From an uncultured Eubacteriales bacterium (lineage in GTDB: Bacteria > Bacillota > Clostridia > Oscillospirales > Acutalibacteraceae): a DNA stretch of 64,000 nucleotides. Every line of letters begins with the position of its first letter. Positions within the stretch are counted from its first letter, which is position 1. Both the position numbers and the translations under genes were made by a program. Shown here in pieces: positions 43,275-53,581 of this stretch. The notes beneath the pieces were generated by a model. That model was not told the DNA's origin, searched no databases, and saw nothing but the letters and a program-made list of their open reading frames with translations. The stretch is taken from contig UQEY01000001.1 of the NCBI GenBank assembly GCA_900540235.1, forward strand, positions 70,531 to 134,530. Direction: 5' to 3'.

Positions 43275-44207
43275 ATGTACCTCGGTTTTGATACAAGCAA
43301 TTATACTACTTCGCTTGCAATGTTTGACGGCAAAAATATTTTTCAGCAAAAGAAACTTTTAACCGTTCGGCATGGCGAAAGAGGGCTTAGGCAGAGTGAA
43401 GCTGTTTTTCAACATACCGTTAATATGCCGAATCTTGTTAATGAACTTGATTTTGATAATGAAGATATTAACGCAGTAGGTGTAAGTGCAAGACCAAGAA
43501 ATATTGAAGGCAGTTATATGCCGTGTTTTACCGTTGGTATTAATGTTGCAACTGCCGTGTCTAAGTTTACTTCATCTAAGCTTTATACCACTTCTCACCA
43601 AGTGGGGCATATTTTGGCGGCGCTTTATTCCGTAGATAAGCTTGAACTTGTTAATGAAGAATTTATAGCGTTTCACCTAAGCGGCGGCACAACCGAAGCT
43701 CTTTTGGTAAAGTCTGACAAAGATGAAATTATCAAGGCGGAAATTATTGCTCAAAGCATCGATTTAAAAGCCGGACAAGCTATTGACAGAACGGGTGTTT
43801 TGCTTGGCTTAACTTTCCCTTGTGGCAGGGAAATTGACGCTCTTTCGCAAAAGAGTGATAAAAATTATAAAATTAAGCCGTCAATGAAAGGCTTTGACTG
43901 TTCTCTTTCAGGTGTTGAAAATAAAGTCAAAGCTATGATTGAAAGCGGTGAGAGGCGAGAAGATACGGCAAAATTTGTTTTGACCTATATTTCTTCAACT
44001 CTTGAAAAAATGACGGAGCTAATTATCAAAAAGTACGGTGATTTACCGCTTGTTTATGCCGGCGGAGTAATGTCAAACTCTTTTATAAAAAGCAATATAC
44101 TTAATAAATTTGATAACGCTTATTTTGCAAAGCCGGAATTTAGCTGCGACAATGCGGCAGGCACTGCAATTTATGCTTATTTGAAAGATAAACAAAATGA
44201 ATATTAA
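43275..44207 (+). CDS. TsaD/Kae1-like paralogue (peptidase M22 family)
   Basis: 310-residue ASKHA protein. It starts YLGFDTSNYTTSLAMFDG, has TSHQVGHILAAL near residue 110 (the two His metal ligands), FHLSGGTTEALLV, and a late DNAAGTAIYAYL supplying the Asp ligand. It is shorter and more divergent than true TsaD (about 335 residues, HHMEGH). In Clostridia such a paralogue sits between nusB and xseA; its job is unknown. It may not make t6A, since a second, canonical tsaD is expected elsewhere. It overlaps xseA by 11 bases. Confidence 0.8.
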   Translation: MYLGFDTSNYTTSLAMFDGKNIFQQKKLLTVRHGERGLRQSEAVFQHTVNMPNLVNELDFDNEDINAVGVSARPRNIEGSYMPCFTVGINVATAVSKFTSSKLYTTSHQVGHILAALYSVDKLELVNEEFIAFHLSGGTTEALLVKSDKDEIIKAEIIAQSIDLKAGQAIDRTGVLLGLTFPCGREIDALSQKSDKNYKIKPSMKGFDCSLSGVENKVKAMIESGERREDTAKFVLTYISSTLEKMTELIIKKYGDLPLVYAGGVMSNSFIKSNILNKFDNAYFAKPEFSCDNAAGTAIYAYLKDKQNEY

Positions 44208-45405
44208 TGCATTAACAGTAACACAAATTAATACCTATATTAAAGCTTTGCTCGATGAAAATATTCATTTGAAAAATATATACATTGTCGGCGAAATAAG
44301 TAATTTTCTTCATTATTTCAGAAGCGGACATATGTATTTTACCATTAAGGATGAAAATTCACAGCTTAAAGCCGTTATGTTTTCCTCTTATGCTTCAAGG
44401 CTTAAATTTAAGCCGGAGGACGGTATGCGTGTTTTGTGCCGTGGCAGAATTTCTGTATATGATAAGGACGGCACATATCAGCTTTATGTTGAGGATATGC
44501 AACCCGACGGTGTCGGCGCTCTTTCAATAGCTTTTGAACAGCTCAAAGAAAAGCTTGAAAAAGAGGGTCTTTTTGACGAAATATATAAAAAGCCTATTCC
44601 CAAGTATCCTAAAAAAATAGGCGTGGTTACTTCAGATATGGGCGCTGCTGTTGAGGATATTAAAAATATTACAAAAAGGCGATATCCTATTGCCGAACTT
44701 GTTATTGTGCCTACTTTGGTTCAGGGCGAGCAAGCGTCCCCCGATATTGTGAAATCAATAAAAAGACTTGACGCACTCGGCGATATTGATGTGATTATAG
44801 TCGGTCGAGGAGGCGGAAGCCTTGAAGATTTGTGGGCATTTAATACCGAGCAGGTCGCAAGGGCAGTGTTTGAGTGCAATACTCCGATTATTTCCGCTGT
44901 CGGTCACGAAACCGATTTTACTATTTGCGACTTTGTTTCGGACTTGCGTGCACCTACACCGAGCGCCGCCGCTGAACTCGCAGTACCCGATATTAACAAT
45001 CTTATTGATTTTCTTGATAGTGCAAAATCTCGTCTTTTAGCGCTTTTAACATATAAGCTTGAAAGAGAATATCAAAAGTTTGATGATTTAACCGTCGGCA
45101 GCATACTCGGTGAGCCTAACGAAATAGTTAATCAAAAATGTGATGATTTTGATGTGCTTAAAACAAGGCTGATTGATTCTTTTTCTTATTTGATTGAAAA
45201 GAAAAACGGTGAATTTAATACAACTGTTTCAAAACTTGACGCACTCAGCCCACTTAAAGTATTAAGCCGTGGATATACGATTGCAAATAAAGATGAAAAA
45301 GTTGTTTCAACTGTAAATGATATTAAAGCAGGGGATAAACTTAACTTAACTTTTTCAGACGGCGTGGCAAATTGTGAAGTTAAAGAGGTAATTAAAAATG
45401 GATGA
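44197..45405 (+). CDS. xseA: Exodeoxyribonuclease VII large subunit
   Basis: 402 residues. The N-terminal OB-fold includes VGEISNFLHYFRSGHMYFTIKD. The catalytic domain has IIVGRGGGSLEDLWAFN and SAVGHETDFTICDFVSDLRAPTPSAAAEL, strong family signatures. A helical C-terminal part follows, ending LSRGYTIAN. It cuts single-stranded DNA ends with XseB, which overlaps it by 8 bases. Confidence 0.97.
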   Translation: MNINALTVTQINTYIKALLDENIHLKNIYIVGEISNFLHYFRSGHMYFTIKDENSQLKAVMFSSYASRLKFKPEDGMRVLCRGRISVYDKDGTYQLYVEDMQPDGVGALSIAFEQLKEKLEKEGLFDEIYKKPIPKYPKKIGVVTSDMGAAVEDIKNITKRRYPIAELVIVPTLVQGEQASPDIVKSIKRLDALGDIDVIIVGRGGGSLEDLWAFNTEQVARAVFECNTPIISAVGHETDFTICDFVSDLRAPTPSAAAELAVPDINNLIDFLDSAKSRLLALLTYKLEREYQKFDDLTVGSILGEPNEIVNQKCDDFDVLKTRLIDSFSYLIEKKNGEFNTTVSKLDALSPLKVLSRGYTIANKDEKVVSTVNDIKAGDKLNLTFSDGVANCEVKEVIKNG

Positions 45406-45598
45406 AAATATGAAATATGAGGACGCAATTAAGCGCCTTGAAGATATAGTAAATAAGCTCGAAAATTCTACCGAGTCTCTTGACGAAAGTATTAAGCTTT
45501 TTGAAGAGGGTGTAAAACTTTCTCAGTTTTGCTCAAGTAAACTTAAAGCGGCAGAGCAAAAAATTACTATGTTAACTAAGGAGAATAATAATGACTGA
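45398..45598 (+). CDS. xseB: Exodeoxyribonuclease VII small subunit
   Basis: 66 residues with the two-helix pattern KYEDAIKRLEDIVNKLE and LDESIKLFEEGVKL. It wraps the XseA helices. It overlaps both xseA and ispA by 8 bases. Confidence 0.95.
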   Translation: MDENMKYEDAIKRLEDIVNKLENSTESLDESIKLFEEGVKLSQFCSSKLKAAEQKITMLTKENNND

Positions 45599-46475
45599 TA
45601 TTGAATTTAACAATATTTTAAGTAATGATATTAGAAAGGTTGAACATTCGCTTCTTTCATTTTTGCCTGATTCGCACGACGGTCAAAACAGTGTTGTTGA
45701 AGCAATGGAATATAGCTTAATAAACGGCGGTAAAAGGCTTCGTCCTGTTTTTGCGCTTGAATTCGCTGTTGCCTGCGGCGGTTCAAGAGATGATGCACTT
45801 CCTCTTGCCTGTGCAATGGAATTTGTACATACATACAGTCTTATTCACGATGATTTACCTTGTATGGATAATGACGATTTAAGGAGAGGTAAGCCTAGTT
45901 GCCACAAGGCTTTTGGCGAAGATACTGCGCTTCTTGCGGGCGACGCTCTTCTTACTCATGCTTTTGAAATTATCGCTTCCTGCGACCTTTCAGATGATAA
46001 AAAAGTATCTGCTTCGCTTCTTTTGGCTCAAAATGCAGGTGTAGGCGGAATGATTGGCGGTCAGGTAATTGACCTTATATATGAAAAGGAAGACCCTACG
46101 GTTAAACAACTTTTAAATGTTTACAGGCTCAAGACAGGTGCACTTATTTCTGCGGCTTGTCTTATGGGTTGCATAAGTGCCGGCGCAGATGAAGACAAGC
46201 TTTTGGCAGCTTCAAAATTTGCATATTCACTTGGTATTGCTTTCCAAATTCAAGATGATATTCTTGACATTATCGGCGATGAAAAAGAGCTTGGTAAGCC
46301 TGTAGGTTCGGATGCCGAAAATAATAAAACAACTTACGCAACCTTAGTCGGTATTGAAAAAGCGAAAAACGATGTTAAAAGACTTACCGATTCTGCTATA
46401 GAGCAACTTGATGCTTTTGAATCACCTGAATTTTTGAAAGAACTTGCAAAAACTCTTGTCAGCAGAAAAAAATAA
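45591..46475 (+). CDS. ispA: Polyprenyl (farnesyl) diphosphate synthase
   Basis: 294 residues. First Asp-rich motif DDLPCMDNDDLRRGKPSCH (residues about 88-106), second motif FQIQDDILD near 225, and GGKRLRP near 47. The length and the CMDND form fit farnesyl/geranyl diphosphate synthases. Directly upstream of dxs, giving one isoprenoid pair. Confidence 0.94.
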   Translation: MTDIEFNNILSNDIRKVEHSLLSFLPDSHDGQNSVVEAMEYSLINGGKRLRPVFALEFAVACGGSRDDALPLACAMEFVHTYSLIHDDLPCMDNDDLRRGKPSCHKAFGEDTALLAGDALLTHAFEIIASCDLSDDKKVSASLLLAQNAGVGGMIGGQVIDLIYEKEDPTVKQLLNVYRLKTGALISAACLMGCISAGADEDKLLAASKFAYSLGIAFQIQDDILDIIGDEKELGKPVGSDAENNKTTYATLVGIEKAKNDVKRLTDSAIEQLDAFESPEFLKELAKTLVSRKK

Positions 46476-46509
46476 TTCGCTTTAAATAGATTGAAAAGAG
46501 AGATATATT

Positions 46510-48345
46510 ATGTCAGTTCTTGATAGAGTTAATTCTCCGAAAGATTTAAAAAAACTGAATGAAAATGAACTTGAAGAACTTTGCAGTGATATAAGAAAAA
46601 TGCTTATTAACACTGTTTCAAAAACAGGCGGTCATTTGGCTTCCAACTTAGGCGTGGTTGAACTTACGGTTGCAATGCACAAGGTATTTAACAGCCCACA
46701 GGACCAAATTGTTTTTGATGTAGGTCATCAATGCTATACTCATAAAATTTTAACAGGCAGGAAGGACAAGTTTGGCACTCTCAGATGTGAGGGCGGTATA
46801 AGCGGTTTTACCCGTCCGGTTGAAAGCGAGCACGATATTTTTTCGTCGGGTCACAGTTCAACTTCTATTTCTGCCGCTGTCGGTCTTGCACGGGCAAAAC
46901 AGATAAAGGGCGAAAAGGGCAAGGTTATTGCAGTTATCGGCGACGGTGCTCTGACCGGAGGTCTTGCTTATGAAGCGCTTAATAATTCGGGCAATGATAA
47001 CAGTAATCTTATCGTTGTACTTAATGACAACAATATGTCAATAAGCAAGAATGTCGGCTCAATGGCTAAAAATCTTACTACTATTCGTACTTCCAAAAAG
47101 TATGTAACTTTTAAGTCTAAGTTCCAACATCAGCTTGCAAGAATTCCTAAAGTCGGTACTGAAATAAATCGATTTTTCACTTATGTTAATACTAAAATTA
47201 GAAAAATGATTTACAAAGCTACATTTTTTGAAGATTTAGGCTTTAGATATTACGGCCCTATTGACGGTCATGATATTGACGCACTTGTTGATGTTTTTAA
47301 TGCGGCAAAGGCGCATAACCATTCTGTTTTGATTCATGTTAATACCGTTAAGGGTAAAGGCTATTATCCTGCTGAAAAAAACCCAACGCAGTTTCACGGT
47401 ATCGGAAAATTTGATATCAATACAGGCGAGCCAATGAGCAGCGGCAAAAACTATTCTGCCTGCTTTGGTGAAACCATGTGCAATTTTGCAAGAAATGATG
47501 CAAGAATATGCTGCGTTACTGCCGCTATGGCCGAGGGTACGGGGCTTTGCAAGTTTGCCCAGGAATTTCCTAAGCGATTTTTTGATGTCGGTATTGCCGA
47601 ACAGCATGCAGTTACATTTTCTTCCGGTCTTGCCAAAAACGGACTTGTGCCGGTGTTTGCGGTTTATTCAACATTTCTTCAGCGTTCGTATGACCAGCTT
47701 GTTCACGATGTTGCAATGCAAAATTTAAAAGTTATTTTTGCTATCGACCGTGCAGGCTTTGTAGGTGCCGACGGTGAAAGTCACCAGGGTGTGTTTGATA
47801 CTTCGTTTTTAAACTCAGTTGTCGGTCTTACTGTTTTTGCACCGTCAAATTTCAGCGAGCTTGAAGCTATGTTTTATCAAGGAATATATAAAACTCAGGG
47901 CGCTGTTGCGATAAGATATCCCCGTGGCAATGAAGAAATTGTTCCTGTAAAATATGACTATAATCATGAAAACTATACAGTTATCGGCGACGAATCAAAT
48001 AAAAAGTGTATTGTTTCTTATGGACGAGAGTTTTGTGAAAGTGCAAAAGCTTATGCCGAGCTTGACGATGTATTTTTAATAAAACTTAATCAAATTAAGC
48101 CGATAGATGATACGGTGTGTGAACATTTGAAAAAATGCGAAACAGTCTATTTTTACGAAGAAAGCATAAAAAGCGGTTCTGTCGGTGAAATCTTTGCTTC
48201 AATGCTTATTGAAAATGATATTAATGTTCATTTTAAACATTTCGGTATTGATGATGAATTTGTGAAACAAGCAAGTGTTGAACATCAACTTGAACATTAT
48301 AATCTTGATGCGAAGTCAATAATTAAAGAGGTAAGTAATGGCTAA
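46510..48345 (+). CDS. dxs: 1-deoxy-D-xylulose-5-phosphate synthase
   Basis: 611-residue thiamine-diphosphate enzyme, first step of the MEP isoprenoid pathway. SNLGVVELTVAMHKVF, the His of DVGHQCYTHKILTGR, the ThDP motif GDGALTGGLAYEALNN, and the Glu of DVGIAEQHAVTFSSGLA are all present. Full length. It overlaps tlyA by 8 bases. Confidence 0.97.
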   Translation: MSVLDRVNSPKDLKKLNENELEELCSDIRKMLINTVSKTGGHLASNLGVVELTVAMHKVFNSPQDQIVFDVGHQCYTHKILTGRKDKFGTLRCEGGISGFTRPVESEHDIFSSGHSSTSISAAVGLARAKQIKGEKGKVIAVIGDGALTGGLAYEALNNSGNDNSNLIVVLNDNNMSISKNVGSMAKNLTTIRTSKKYVTFKSKFQHQLARIPKVGTEINRFFTYVNTKIRKMIYKATFFEDLGFRYYGPIDGHDIDALVDVFNAAKAHNHSVLIHVNTVKGKGYYPAEKNPTQFHGIGKFDINTGEPMSSGKNYSACFGETMCNFARNDARICCVTAAMAEGTGLCKFAQEFPKRFFDVGIAEQHAVTFSSGLAKNGLVPVFAVYSTFLQRSYDQLVHDVAMQNLKVIFAIDRAGFVGADGESHQGVFDTSFLNSVVGLTVFAPSNFSELEAMFYQGIYKTQGAVAIRYPRGNEEIVPVKYDYNHENYTVIGDESNKKCIVSYGREFCESAKAYAELDDVFLIKLNQIKPIDDTVCEHLKKCETVYFYEESIKSGSVGEIFASMLIENDINVHFKHFGIDDEFVKQASVEHQLEHYNLDAKSIIKEVSNG

Positions 48346-49144
48346 AAATAAAATAAGACTTGATGTGGCTCTTGTTGAAAAAGGCTTTGCCGAAAGCCGA
48401 GAAAAAGCAAAAGCAATAATTATGTCGGGTATAGTATATGTTAATAATCAAAAGTCGGACAAGGCAGGCAAGGAAGTTAAAGAGGATGACCTTATTGAAG
48501 TTAGAGGCAAAACTCTTAAATATGTCAGTCGTGGCGGCTTAAAGCTTGAAAAAGCTATGGAATGTTTTCCTATATCGCTTAACGGCAAAATTTGTATGGA
48601 TGTCGGAGCTTCCACCGGAGGCTTTACAGACTGTATGCTTATGAACGGCGCCGTTAAGGTTTATTCGGTTGATGTCGGCTACGGTCAACTTGCCTGGAAA
48701 CTCAGAACAGATGAGAGAGTAGTAAATCTTGAAAGAACTAATTTCAGATATGTAACAGATGAGCAAATTAAGGATAAAATCGACTTTTCATCAGTTGATG
48801 TTTCTTTTATTTCGCTTAAACATATTTTGCCTAATCTCAATGCTTTTCTTAAAGACGACGCAAGCGCTGTGTGCCTAATTAAGCCTCAGTTTGAAGCCGG
48901 CAGGGAAAAGGTTGGCAAAAAGGGTGTCGTAAGCGATCCGGCAACTCACCTTGAAGTAGTTGAAAAAGTAATCGGTTTGGCTCTTGATAACGGCTTTACC
49001 GTTGCGGGTCTTGATTTTTCACCTATCAAAGGTCCTGAGGGCAATATTGAATATTTAATTTATCTTCTCAAATCAAGCGAACCTAAAGTATATGAAAATA
49101 TTAATGCTAAAGAGTTAGTATATAAATCACACGAGGAATTGTAA
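48338..49144 (+). CDS. tlyA: TlyA family rRNA (cytidine-2'-O)-methyltransferase
   Basis: 268 residues: an N-terminal S4 RNA-binding domain (RLDVALVEKGFAESREKAKAIIMSG) and a Rossmann methyltransferase domain (DVGASTGGFTDCMLMNGA). Annotated in many genomes as hemolysin A; the known TlyA reaction is 2'-O-methylation of rRNA. It overlaps dxs and nadK (one base). Confidence 0.94.
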   Translation: MAKNKIRLDVALVEKGFAESREKAKAIIMSGIVYVNNQKSDKAGKEVKEDDLIEVRGKTLKYVSRGGLKLEKAMECFPISLNGKICMDVGASTGGFTDCMLMNGAVKVYSVDVGYGQLAWKLRTDERVVNLERTNFRYVTDEQIKDKIDFSSVDVSFISLKHILPNLNAFLKDDASAVCLIKPQFEAGREKVGKKGVVSDPATHLEVVEKVIGLALDNGFTVAGLDFSPIKGPEGNIEYLIYLLKSSEPKVYENINAKELVYKSHEEL

Positions 49145-50001
49145 TGATTGTTTCAGTTTTCCCAAATCTTAATAATAGCGGTGTAAAAGACCTTGCAAAA
49201 AATGTGATTGAAACTTTATCAAATTTTGGTGCATCGGTTTATATACCGAATGAATATAAAGAGATTTTTAAAGATACATCTGTTTTGTTTGAAAAAAGCG
49301 AAAAAGCTATGGCTTTGTGTGACTGCGCTATCGCAATAGGCGGTGACGGCACAACGCTTAATGTAGCTAAAAAGGCTGCATTTTTAGGCAAAAGCGTTCT
49401 CGGAATTAATGCAGGCAGGCTTGGTTTTATGAGCGGCTTGGAAAGGGACGAACTTTCACTTTTGTCAAAGCTTATAAGCGGTGACTATATTATTGATGAA
49501 AGATTGATGTTAAAAGCTGCTATTGAGAAAAACGGTGAAATTGTTTCTTCTCATCATTGTCTTAATGATATTGTCGTTTCCCGTGGCGATTTTGCAAGGC
49601 TTATTGATGTCACGATTACTTGTGACGGAAGAAATATTTCTTCTATGCGTGCCGACGGTGTGATTATTTCAACTCCTACCGGTTCAACGGCATATTCAAT
49701 GGCGGCGGGCGGTCCCGTTGTCAGCCCGGAGGCTGATTGTATAATCGAAACACCCATTTGTCCTCACTCGCTTATGAACAGAAGTATTATTTTTTCTTCG
49801 GATAAGGAACTTATTATTAATGCAAATAACGACCAAAACAATTCGCCGATAATGACTGTTGACGGTCAGGAAGCGGTTGAACTTTCGCCCGACTGCGAAA
49901 TACATATAAAAACTTCGGAAATAAAAACTAAACTTCTAAAAATTAAACCTGAAAATTTTTATGAAATACTTAATAAAAAGATTATTGAAAGGAGAGTATA
50001 A
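49144..50001 (+). CDS. nadK: NAD kinase
   Basis: 285 residues; makes NADP from NAD and ATP. The catalytic GGDG motif lies near residue 62 (IAIGGDGTTLNVAKKA), and a second family motif is TPTGSTAYSMAAGGPVVSP. Ends directly before argR. Confidence 0.96.
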   Translation: MIVSVFPNLNNSGVKDLAKNVIETLSNFGASVYIPNEYKEIFKDTSVLFEKSEKAMALCDCAIAIGGDGTTLNVAKKAAFLGKSVLGINAGRLGFMSGLERDELSLLSKLISGDYIIDERLMLKAAIEKNGEIVSSHHCLNDIVVSRGDFARLIDVTITCDGRNISSMRADGVIISTPTGSTAYSMAAGGPVVSPEADCIIETPICPHSLMNRSIIFSSDKELIINANNDQNNSPIMTVDGQEAVELSPDCEIHIKTSEIKTKLLKIKPENFYEILNKKIIERRV

Positions 50002-50463
50002 ATGAAAAAGAGAAGACACGCAAAAATTTTGGAAATCATTAATACGCACGATATTGAAACCCAAGAGGAACTTCAATCTCTCCTTCAAAAAAACGGGTAT
50101 GAAGTTACGCAGGCTACAATTTCCCGTGATATTAAGGAACTCAGACTTGTTAAAGATTTGTCTGAAAAAGGCAGATATATTTACTCTACCGGCAAAAAAA
50201 ATTCGGGCGAATCTGTAAGAAGAACAGGCGGTATTTTCGGCGAGTCAATCATCAATGTTGAATATGCTCAAAATATTGTATGTATCAAGTGCTTTTCAGG
50301 TATGGCGGTTGCTGTTTGTACAGCTATCGATTCAATGGAATGGACAGGCGTAGTTGGTACTATTTCGGGCGATGATACAATATTTGTTCTTTGCAAGACG
50401 GAAGATTTTGCAAAAATATTCACAATGAATATGGAGAAGATTTTAAATGCTAAGAACTCTTGA
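50002..50463 (+). CDS. argR: Arginine repressor
   Basis: 153 residues. The N-terminal winged helix (IETQEELQSLLQKNGYEVTQATISRDIKELRLVK) and a C-terminal arginine-binding hexamer domain with TISGDDTIFVLCKT. Controls arginine biosynthesis/catabolism genes not seen here. It overlaps recN by 17 bases; argR-recN is a conserved Firmicutes pair. Confidence 0.96.
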   Translation: MKKRRHAKILEIINTHDIETQEELQSLLQKNGYEVTQATISRDIKELRLVKDLSEKGRYIYSTGKKNSGESVRRTGGIFGESIINVEYAQNIVCIKCFSGMAVAVCTAIDSMEWTGVVGTISGDDTIFVLCKTEDFAKIFTMNMEKILNAKNS

Positions 50464-52105
50464 CATTGAAAATATTGCCGTAATTGAAAAGGCAAGCGTT
50501 GACTTCAGTTCGGGTCTTAATGTTTTAACCGGTGAAACCGGCGCAGGTAAGTCAATAGTTGTTGATTCAATTAACGCCATTTTGGGCGAACGCACTTCTC
50601 GTGAACTGGTAAGGCATGGTGCTGAGAGTGCTTTTGTCAGTGCATATTTTGATGATATATGCAGTGAAACTTGTGATAAACTGAAAGAACTTGATATAGA
50701 ACTTGATGACGGTAATTCGCTTCTTATCAGCCGCAAAATTTCGTCAAACGGTAAATCTCTTTGCAAGGTTAACGGCAAAACGGTCACTGTTTCAATGCTT
50801 AAAGAAATCAGTTCGCATCTTATCAATGTTCACGGTCAGCACGACAGTCAGGCGCTTTTGAACCCTGATTTGCAGTATACATATATTGATATGCTTTTGA
50901 AAAATAAGGCAATTATCGGTGAATATAAAGAATCTTTTAAAAAACTTATTTCAGTCAGGCGCAAACTAAAGTCACTTACGAACGATGAAAGCGACAAGGA
51001 AAAGCAACTTGAACTTTTAAATTATCAAATTGACGAACTCGAAAAAGCTGATATAAAAATCGGTGAAAGGGAAGAACTTACCAAGAAGCGTGCGCTTATC
51101 CAAAAGAGTGAAGATATTATTAAAACGCTCAATTTTGCGCTTGTTACCATTAATGGTAACGATGAAAATGCAGGTGTTGAACAGGAGGTCGGTGATGTTA
51201 ACCGTGAGCTTTCAAAGTTTGACGAAGCGAAAGATATTTATACTGCATTTAACGATATTACCGATAAGCTTGAACTTGCTAAGGATAAGGCGGAGGAACT
51301 TCTTTCTTCAATAGATTTTTCACCTGAAGAAATTGAAATGATTGATGAAAGGCTCGACCTTTTGTATGAATTTTCCAACAAGTACGGCAGCAATGAAGAA
51401 GAAATGCTTGCTTTTTTGGATGAAGCTCGTCAAAAGAAAAATTCAATTTTATTTGCCGATGAAGAACTTGACAGGCTTACAAAAGAATATGACAACCTTT
51501 TTGACAAAACGGTTGAACTTGCAACTGAGCTTTCAAACGAAAGAAAGAAAGCGGCGCAGCTTTTTGAAAAGCAGGTTAAAGAGGAACTGTCTTTCCTTGA
51601 TATGCCTAAAATGCAGTTTTTTGTTAATTTTGATAAAGGCAATTTGTCGTCAATCGGTTTTGACAAAATTGAATTTATGATATCCGCAAACCCGGGCGAA
51701 CCGCCAAAATCTCTTTCTAAAGTTGCTTCAGGCGGTGAACTTTCAAGAATAATGCTTGCAATTAAAAACATAATATCGTACAATGATACAATCGGTACAT
51801 TAATTTTTGATGAAATTGATACCGGCGTCAGTGGCAGAGCAAGTCAAAAAATCGGCTTGAAGCTTAAATCTGTTTCAAAAAATACTCAGGTTATCTGCGT
51901 TACTCACTCTGCCCAAATTGCATCTAATGCGGATGAGCATTTTTTGATTGAAAAGAAGTTTGATAATAATAACACTTTTACTTCGGTTACACCACTTGAT
52001 TTTGAGGGCAGGAAAAAGGAACTTGCCCGTATTATGGGCGGTTTGGAGATAACCGAAACGCTTCTTCAAAGTGCCGAAGAATTATTAAATCAAAATATGA
52101 ATTAA
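50447..52105 (+). CDS. recN: DNA repair protein RecN
   Basis: 552-residue SMC-like ATPase for double-strand break repair. Walker A GETGAGKSIVVDSI near residue 30, a long coiled-coil middle (about 155-360), signature VASGGELSRIMLAIK and Walker B TLIFDEIDTGVSGRAS. The ATG lies inside the argR end. Confidence 0.96.
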   Translation: MLRTLDIENIAVIEKASVDFSSGLNVLTGETGAGKSIVVDSINAILGERTSRELVRHGAESAFVSAYFDDICSETCDKLKELDIELDDGNSLLISRKISSNGKSLCKVNGKTVTVSMLKEISSHLINVHGQHDSQALLNPDLQYTYIDMLLKNKAIIGEYKESFKKLISVRRKLKSLTNDESDKEKQLELLNYQIDELEKADIKIGEREELTKKRALIQKSEDIIKTLNFALVTINGNDENAGVEQEVGDVNRELSKFDEAKDIYTAFNDITDKLELAKDKAEELLSSIDFSPEEIEMIDERLDLLYEFSNKYGSNEEEMLAFLDEARQKKNSILFADEELDRLTKEYDNLFDKTVELATELSNERKKAAQLFEKQVKEELSFLDMPKMQFFVNFDKGNLSSIGFDKIEFMISANPGEPPKSLSKVASGGELSRIMLAIKNIISYNDTIGTLIFDEIDTGVSGRASQKIGLKLKSVSKNTQVICVTHSAQIASNADEHFLIEKKFDNNNTFTSVTPLDFEGRKKELARIMGGLEITETLLQSAEELLNQNMN

Positions 52106-52137
52106 TTTCTGTTATATAAATAGGAGGATGTATATAA

Positions 52138-53409
52138 ATGGGAGTTTATGAAGAATTACAGGAAAGAGGACTTATAGCTCAAATCACTAATGAAGATGAA
52201 GTAAGAGAGCTTATCAATAACGGTAAGGCTGTGTTTTATATCGGCTTTGACCCAACAGCAGACAGCTTGCATGTTGGTCACTTTATGGCACTTTGCCTTA
52301 TGAAAAGGCTTCAAATGGCTGGTAATAAGCCTATTGCGCTTATCGGCGGCGGTACGGGTATGATTGGTGACCCAAGCGGTAAAACCGATATGCGTAAGAT
52401 GCTTACACCTGAACTTATTCAGCATAACTGCGATTGCTTCAAAAAGCAAATGTCTAAGTTTATCGACTTTTCAGAAGGAAAAGCAATGATGGTTAATAAT
52501 GCCGATTGGCTTCTTGACCTTAACTATATCAATGTTCTTCGTGAAGTCGGCGCTTGCTTCAGCGTAAACAGAATGTTAAGCTTTGAGTGCTATAAGCAAA
52601 GAATGGAAAGAGGTCTTTCATTCCTTGAATTTAACTATATGATTATGCAAAGTTATGACTTCTACACTCTTTATAAGAAATATGGCTGTAATCTTCAGTT
52701 TGGCGGCGACGACCAGTGGTCAAATATGATTGGCGGTATGGAGCTTATCAGAAAGAAACTTCAGGGCAACGCAAACGCTATGACAATCACTCTTCTTACC
52801 AACTCTGAGGGTAAGAAAATGGGTAAGACCGAAAAGGGTGCTGTTTGGCTTGATGCTGAAAAGACTTCTCCTTATGAGTTCTATCAGTATTGGAGAAATG
52901 TCGGCGACGACGATGTTATCAAGTGTATGAAGCTTCTTACATTTGTCCCTATGGAGCAGATTAACGAGTATGCAAAGCTTGAGGGCGCAGAACTTAACAA
53001 GGTTAAGGAAGTTCTTGCTTTTGAACTTACCAAGATGATTCACGGCGAAGAAGAAGCAACAAAGGCTCAGAATGCTGCTAAGGCTCTTTTTGCCGGTGGC
53101 TCAGATAATTCACATATGCCTGAAACTGTACTTACCGATGATGATTTTACCGACGGTTCAATTATGCTTCTTGATATGATGGTTAAAGCCGGTATCATTA
53201 AGTCAAAGGGCGAGGGCAGAAGGCTTATCACTCAGGGCGGTGTAAGCGTAAATGACGAAAAGGCAACCGACCCTAATATGACATTTACCGTTGATGATTT
53301 TTCAAATGAAATTATCGTTAAAAAGGGTAAAAAGGTATTCCATAAGTTTAAACTTATCAATTTTACAAATATTGATATTGATAAAGAAGAAGTTGAAAAG
53401 TTAATATGA
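52138..53409 (+). CDS. tyrS: Tyrosyl-tRNA synthetase
   Basis: 423 residues, class I. HIGH-like motif [10 protein letters not shown] (residues about 43-52), the [11 protein letters not shown] tyrosine site, and a KMSKS-like [10 protein letters not shown]-terminal S4 domain ([16 protein letters not shown]) binds tRNA. AGGAGG precedes it; a terminator follows. I see no T-box leader in the 32-base gap after recN. Confidence 0.97.
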   Translation: MGVYEELQERGLIAQITNEDEVRELINNGKAVFYIGFDPTADSLHVGHFMALCLMKRLQMAGNKPIALIGGGTGMIGDPSGKTDMRKMLTPELIQHNCDCFKKQMSKFIDFSEGKAMMVNNADWLLDLNYINVLREVGACFSVNRMLSFECYKQRMERGLSFLEFNYMIMQSYDFYTLYKKYGCNLQFGGDDQWSNMIGGMELIRKKLQGNANAMTITLLTNSEGKKMGKTEKGAVWLDAEKTSPYEFYQYWRNVGDDDVIKCMKLLTFVPMEQINEYAKLEGAELNKVKEVLAFELTKMIHGEEEATKAQNAAKALFAGGSDNSHMPETVLTDDDFTDGSIMLLDMMVKAGIIKSKGEGRRLITQGGVSVNDEKATDPNMTFTVDDFSNEIIVKKGKKVFHKFKLINFTNIDIDKEEVEKLI

Positions 53410-53412
53410 TTG

Positions 53413-53444
53413 AAAGCTGTCGTATTTATCACGACAGCTTTTTT
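53413..53444 (+). terminator. Terminator after tyrS
   Basis: Stem AAAGCTGTCGT / ACGACAGCTTT followed by Ts. It closes the nusB-tyrS cluster. Confidence 0.92.
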
Positions 53445-53458
53445 ATTATGATTTCTTG

Positions 53459-53504
53459 GCTTCCTCTGACGAGGGAGCTGTCAATTTTGTTGACTGAGGG
53501 AGAG
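53459..53504 (+). repeat. GCTGTCAGC-family repeat copy
   Basis: GCTTCCTC/GAGGGAGC stem, then GTCAA/TTGAC stem and TGAGGGAG. Compared with 2944-2988, the second stem changes AGC/GCT to AA/TT on both arms. Confidence 0.75.
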
Positions 53505-53581
53505 AATTATTTATGTGTTTAGTTGACAACAGAGCAAATTTTCGATATTATCTATGTATAATTACAAAATGAGGAAAGTGT

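Noticed and set aside
52106..52137. T-box leader for tyrS
   Set aside because: Only 32 bases separate recN and tyrS, too short for a T-box.
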